DNA from: JANRKN01 sp033763435
GTDB lineage: Bacteria; Planctomycetota; Phycisphaerae; Phycisphaerales; UBA1924
DNA length: 41,621 nt
Reading direction: 5' to 3'
Assembly (NCBI GenBank): GCA_033763435.1
Contig: JANRKN010000127.1
Location: 1-41,621 of the forward strand
The first letter of the stretch is position 1; every line of letters starts with the position of its first letter. Shown in pieces: positions 40,011 to 41,621 of this stretch. The translations under genes and the position numbers were made by a program. The notes under the pieces are model-generated. The model had not been told where the DNA came from. It did no database searches and saw nothing but the letters and a program-made list of their open reading frames with translations.

Positions 40011-41621
40011 TGCGCTCTCATCTTCTCCACGCGTTCAAGGATCGATTCGCTGCTGAGGCGCGCGCCGACGCGCTCGATGACCAGCGGGAAGCCCAGGGGC
40101 GTCGGGCGTTCGACCGCGCGGAGGGTCATCGCGCCGCGCGAGGCGAGCGAGGCCAGACGCCCCATCGCGCGCGCCAGGCGCGAACGCTCGAACTGGCGCT
40201 CGAGCACCTCGCGCCGGGCCTGTTCCACGAGCAGGTTGCCGGGGTCAAACTCGCTGAGCACATCGTACAGCAGCCCGGCCGAAGCCTGCAGCTGGCGCCC
40301 GCTCTTGCTCTGGCCCGGATGATTCTGCACCACCAGCCCCGCGACGCGCGCGACCTCGCGGAACTGTCGGCGCGCGAGCTCCGACATGTTCAGGCTCGCG
40401 AGCGTGTCGTCGAACAGCCCGTCCAGCGTGAAGACCTCGGGCGCGAGGAGCTCCGCCGCGCCCGTGCCGCGGGCGCTGAGCAGCTCAAAGCCGTAGTCGT
40501 TGCTCGCGATCGCGAACGTCGCGGGCCGGATCCGCCCGAGCCGCAGCGCGAGAATCGCCGCGATCCCCGCGTGCACAAGCCGGCCCTCGAAGGGATACAC
40601 AAACACATGCTCGCCCTCGGCGGTCGTGGTCGTCTCGACCAGCAGCTCCTCCGCGCCCGGGATCTTGGACATCCCGCGCTGGGCCCGCAGGATCGGCACG
40701 GCCGCGGCCGACTCCGCATCCAGCGACGACTCTTCACCACGCTCAAGCGCCCGTCCCACGCGCTCGAGCTCCGCCCGCACCGCGCGCCCGAGGCTCTCCG
40801 AGATCGGCAGGCGCGTGCCGCCCCAGACCGGCGTGAGCGTGGGCTTCTTCTTCGCAGGTCGAACCAGCGCGGTCATGTCGCGCACGCGCGCGAGCTCGAG
40901 GTTCTTCCCCGCGAACGTGAACACGTCGCCCGGCTCGAGGTTGGCGATAAAGCTCTCTTCGATCGAGCCCAGGCGCTTGCCCGAAACGTACTGCACCGAC
41001 ACCGACACATCGCTGGTAATCGTGCCGACATTGAGCCGGTGCAGCGCGGCATGCCGCGGCGTCGCGATCATGCAGCGCCCGAGCGCCTCATCGCGCACGA
41101 CCTTGCGATACTCGGGGTACGCGCGCAGGGCCGATCCGCCGTGCTCGACCAGCGCAAGGGTCCAGTCGAACTCGGCGCGTTCGAGGTCGCGATAGCTATA
41201 GGCACTGCGGACTTCTTCGAAGAGGTCGCCGGGGTCAAAGCCGCCGCCGATGGCGCACGTGACCATGTGCTGCGCGAGCACGTCCAGCGGCTTGCGCAGC
41301 GCCTCGCGCGGCTCGCTCTCGCCGCTCGCCACCGCCCGCCGAACCGCTGCGATCTCGAGCAGCTCCAGCCCGTGCGTCGGCACGCACAGCACCCGGCACG
41401 CCGCGCCGGGCCGATGCCCGCTGCGCCCCGCGCGCTGCACCGTCCGCGCGATGCCCTTGACCGACCCGATCTGAATCACGCGCTCGACGGGCGCAAAGTC
41501 CACGCCGAGGTCGAGGCTGCTGGTCGCGACACACAGGCGCATGCTGCCGTCCTTGAGCCCCGCCTCGACGCGCTCGCGCATCGCGCGGTCGACCGAGCCG
41601 TGGTGCAGGCCCAGGATTGGC
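39992..41621 (-). CDS. Lhr-like ligase-associated DEXH-box helicase (5' end beyond window)
   Basis: The C-terminal 543 residues of a large superfamily 2 helicase; the N-terminal half with Walker A and DEXH lies outside the window. The frame stays open to the right edge (reading LGLHHGSVDRAMRERVEAG). Visible helicase motifs are VATSSLDLGVDF (motif V-like) and TVQRAGRSGHRPG (motif VI). A winged-helix region and the long Lhr-specific C-terminal domain follow. The next gene is PdeM, overlapping by 19 nt, so this is the ligase-associated DNA damage response helicase and not a stand-alone Lhr. No frameshift is seen in the visible part. Confidence 0.92.
   Translation of the reverse strand, partial: PILGLHHGSVDRAMRERVEAGLKDGSMRLCVATSSLDLGVDFAPVERVIQIGSVKGIARTVQRAGRSGHRPGAACRVLCVPTHGLELLEIAAVRRAVASGESEPREALRKPLDVLAQHMVTCAIGGGFDPGDLFEEVRSAYSYRDLERAEFDWTLALVEHGGSALRAYPEYRKVVRDEALGRCMIATPRHAALHRLNVGTITSDVSVSVQYVSGKRLGSIEESFIANLEPGDVFTFAGKNLELARVRDMTALVRPAKKKPTLTPVWGGTRLPISESLGRAVRAELERVGRALERGEESSLDAESAAAVPILRAQRGMSKIPGAEELLVETTTTAEGEHVFVYPFEGRLVHAGIAAILALRLGRIRPATFAIASNDYGFELLSARGTGAAELLAPEVFTLDGLFDDTLASLNMSELARRQFREVARVAGLVVQNHPGQSKSGRQLQASAGLLYDVLSEFDPGNLLVEQARREVLERQFERSRLARAMGRLASLASRGAMTLRAVERPTPLGFPLVIERVGARLSSESILERVEKMRAQWQTWR

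Overview
The window is a GC-rich, gene-dense bacterial chromosome segment with 29 protein genes (one broken, one cut by the window edge) and one tRNA. Gene content points to Planctomycetota, most likely the Phycisphaerae. The clues are a secreted tandem 3-keto-disaccharide hydrolase (DUF1080) protein, a composite System II cytochrome c assembly pair, a MoxR/VWA pair and frequent GTG/TTG starts. The assignment is an inference from gene content, not from a marker phylogeny. I see no insertion sequence, prophage, CRISPR array or rRNA.

Layout. 1-7.1 kb: tRNA-Asn with its own terminator, ribosomal protein L31, an SDR dehydrogenase gene broken by a stop codon exactly at the catalytic tyrosine, B12-dependent methionine synthase (metH), a lone FecCD/BtuC-type permease convergent with metH, and a lone ATP synthase epsilon gene. 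7.2-20 kb (all minus strand): proline-oxidising PutA, a small unknown protein overlapping an XRE-like regulator, RecG, the ccsA-resB haem/cytochrome c assembly pair, and an amidohydrolase. 20.2-22.2 kb (plus): an OmpA/Pal-like lipoprotein with a clear terminator and a PhzF-family protein with a histone-like basic tail. 22.2-31.3 kb (minus): MutS, a three-gene envelope set with metal-binding features (Cys-rich exported protein, HMA lipoprotein, beta-barrel), a POT peptide transporter, TruD and the tandem DUF1080 protein. 31.4-32.4 kb (plus): an unrecognised lipoprotein. 32.4-41.6 kb (minus): a VWA protein, a tiny membrane protein and a MoxR ATPase, then a DNA repair block: CPD photolyase, FeS-type (6-4) photolyase, PdeM and an Lhr-like helicase that runs off the right edge.

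Themes. DNA repair is over-represented (RecG, MutS, two photolyases, PdeM, Lhr-like helicase). Many neighbouring genes overlap by ATGA/GTGA (resB/ccsA, HMA/barrel, DUF1080/truD, the two photolyases), which implies translational coupling. TANNNT hexamers recur upstream of genes at two preferred spacings. At about 29-30 nt they precede genes that mostly have a Shine-Dalgarno. At 6-10 nt they precede genes without one, which suggests leaderless transcripts.

Most worth a second look: the SDR nonsense codon, the lipoprotein with a His-then-Cys layout, the MoxR/small membrane protein/VWA module, the DNA repair block and the short-spacing promoter class. I did not find a clearly unprecedented multi-gene system. 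Product names rest on motifs read by eye, without database searches.
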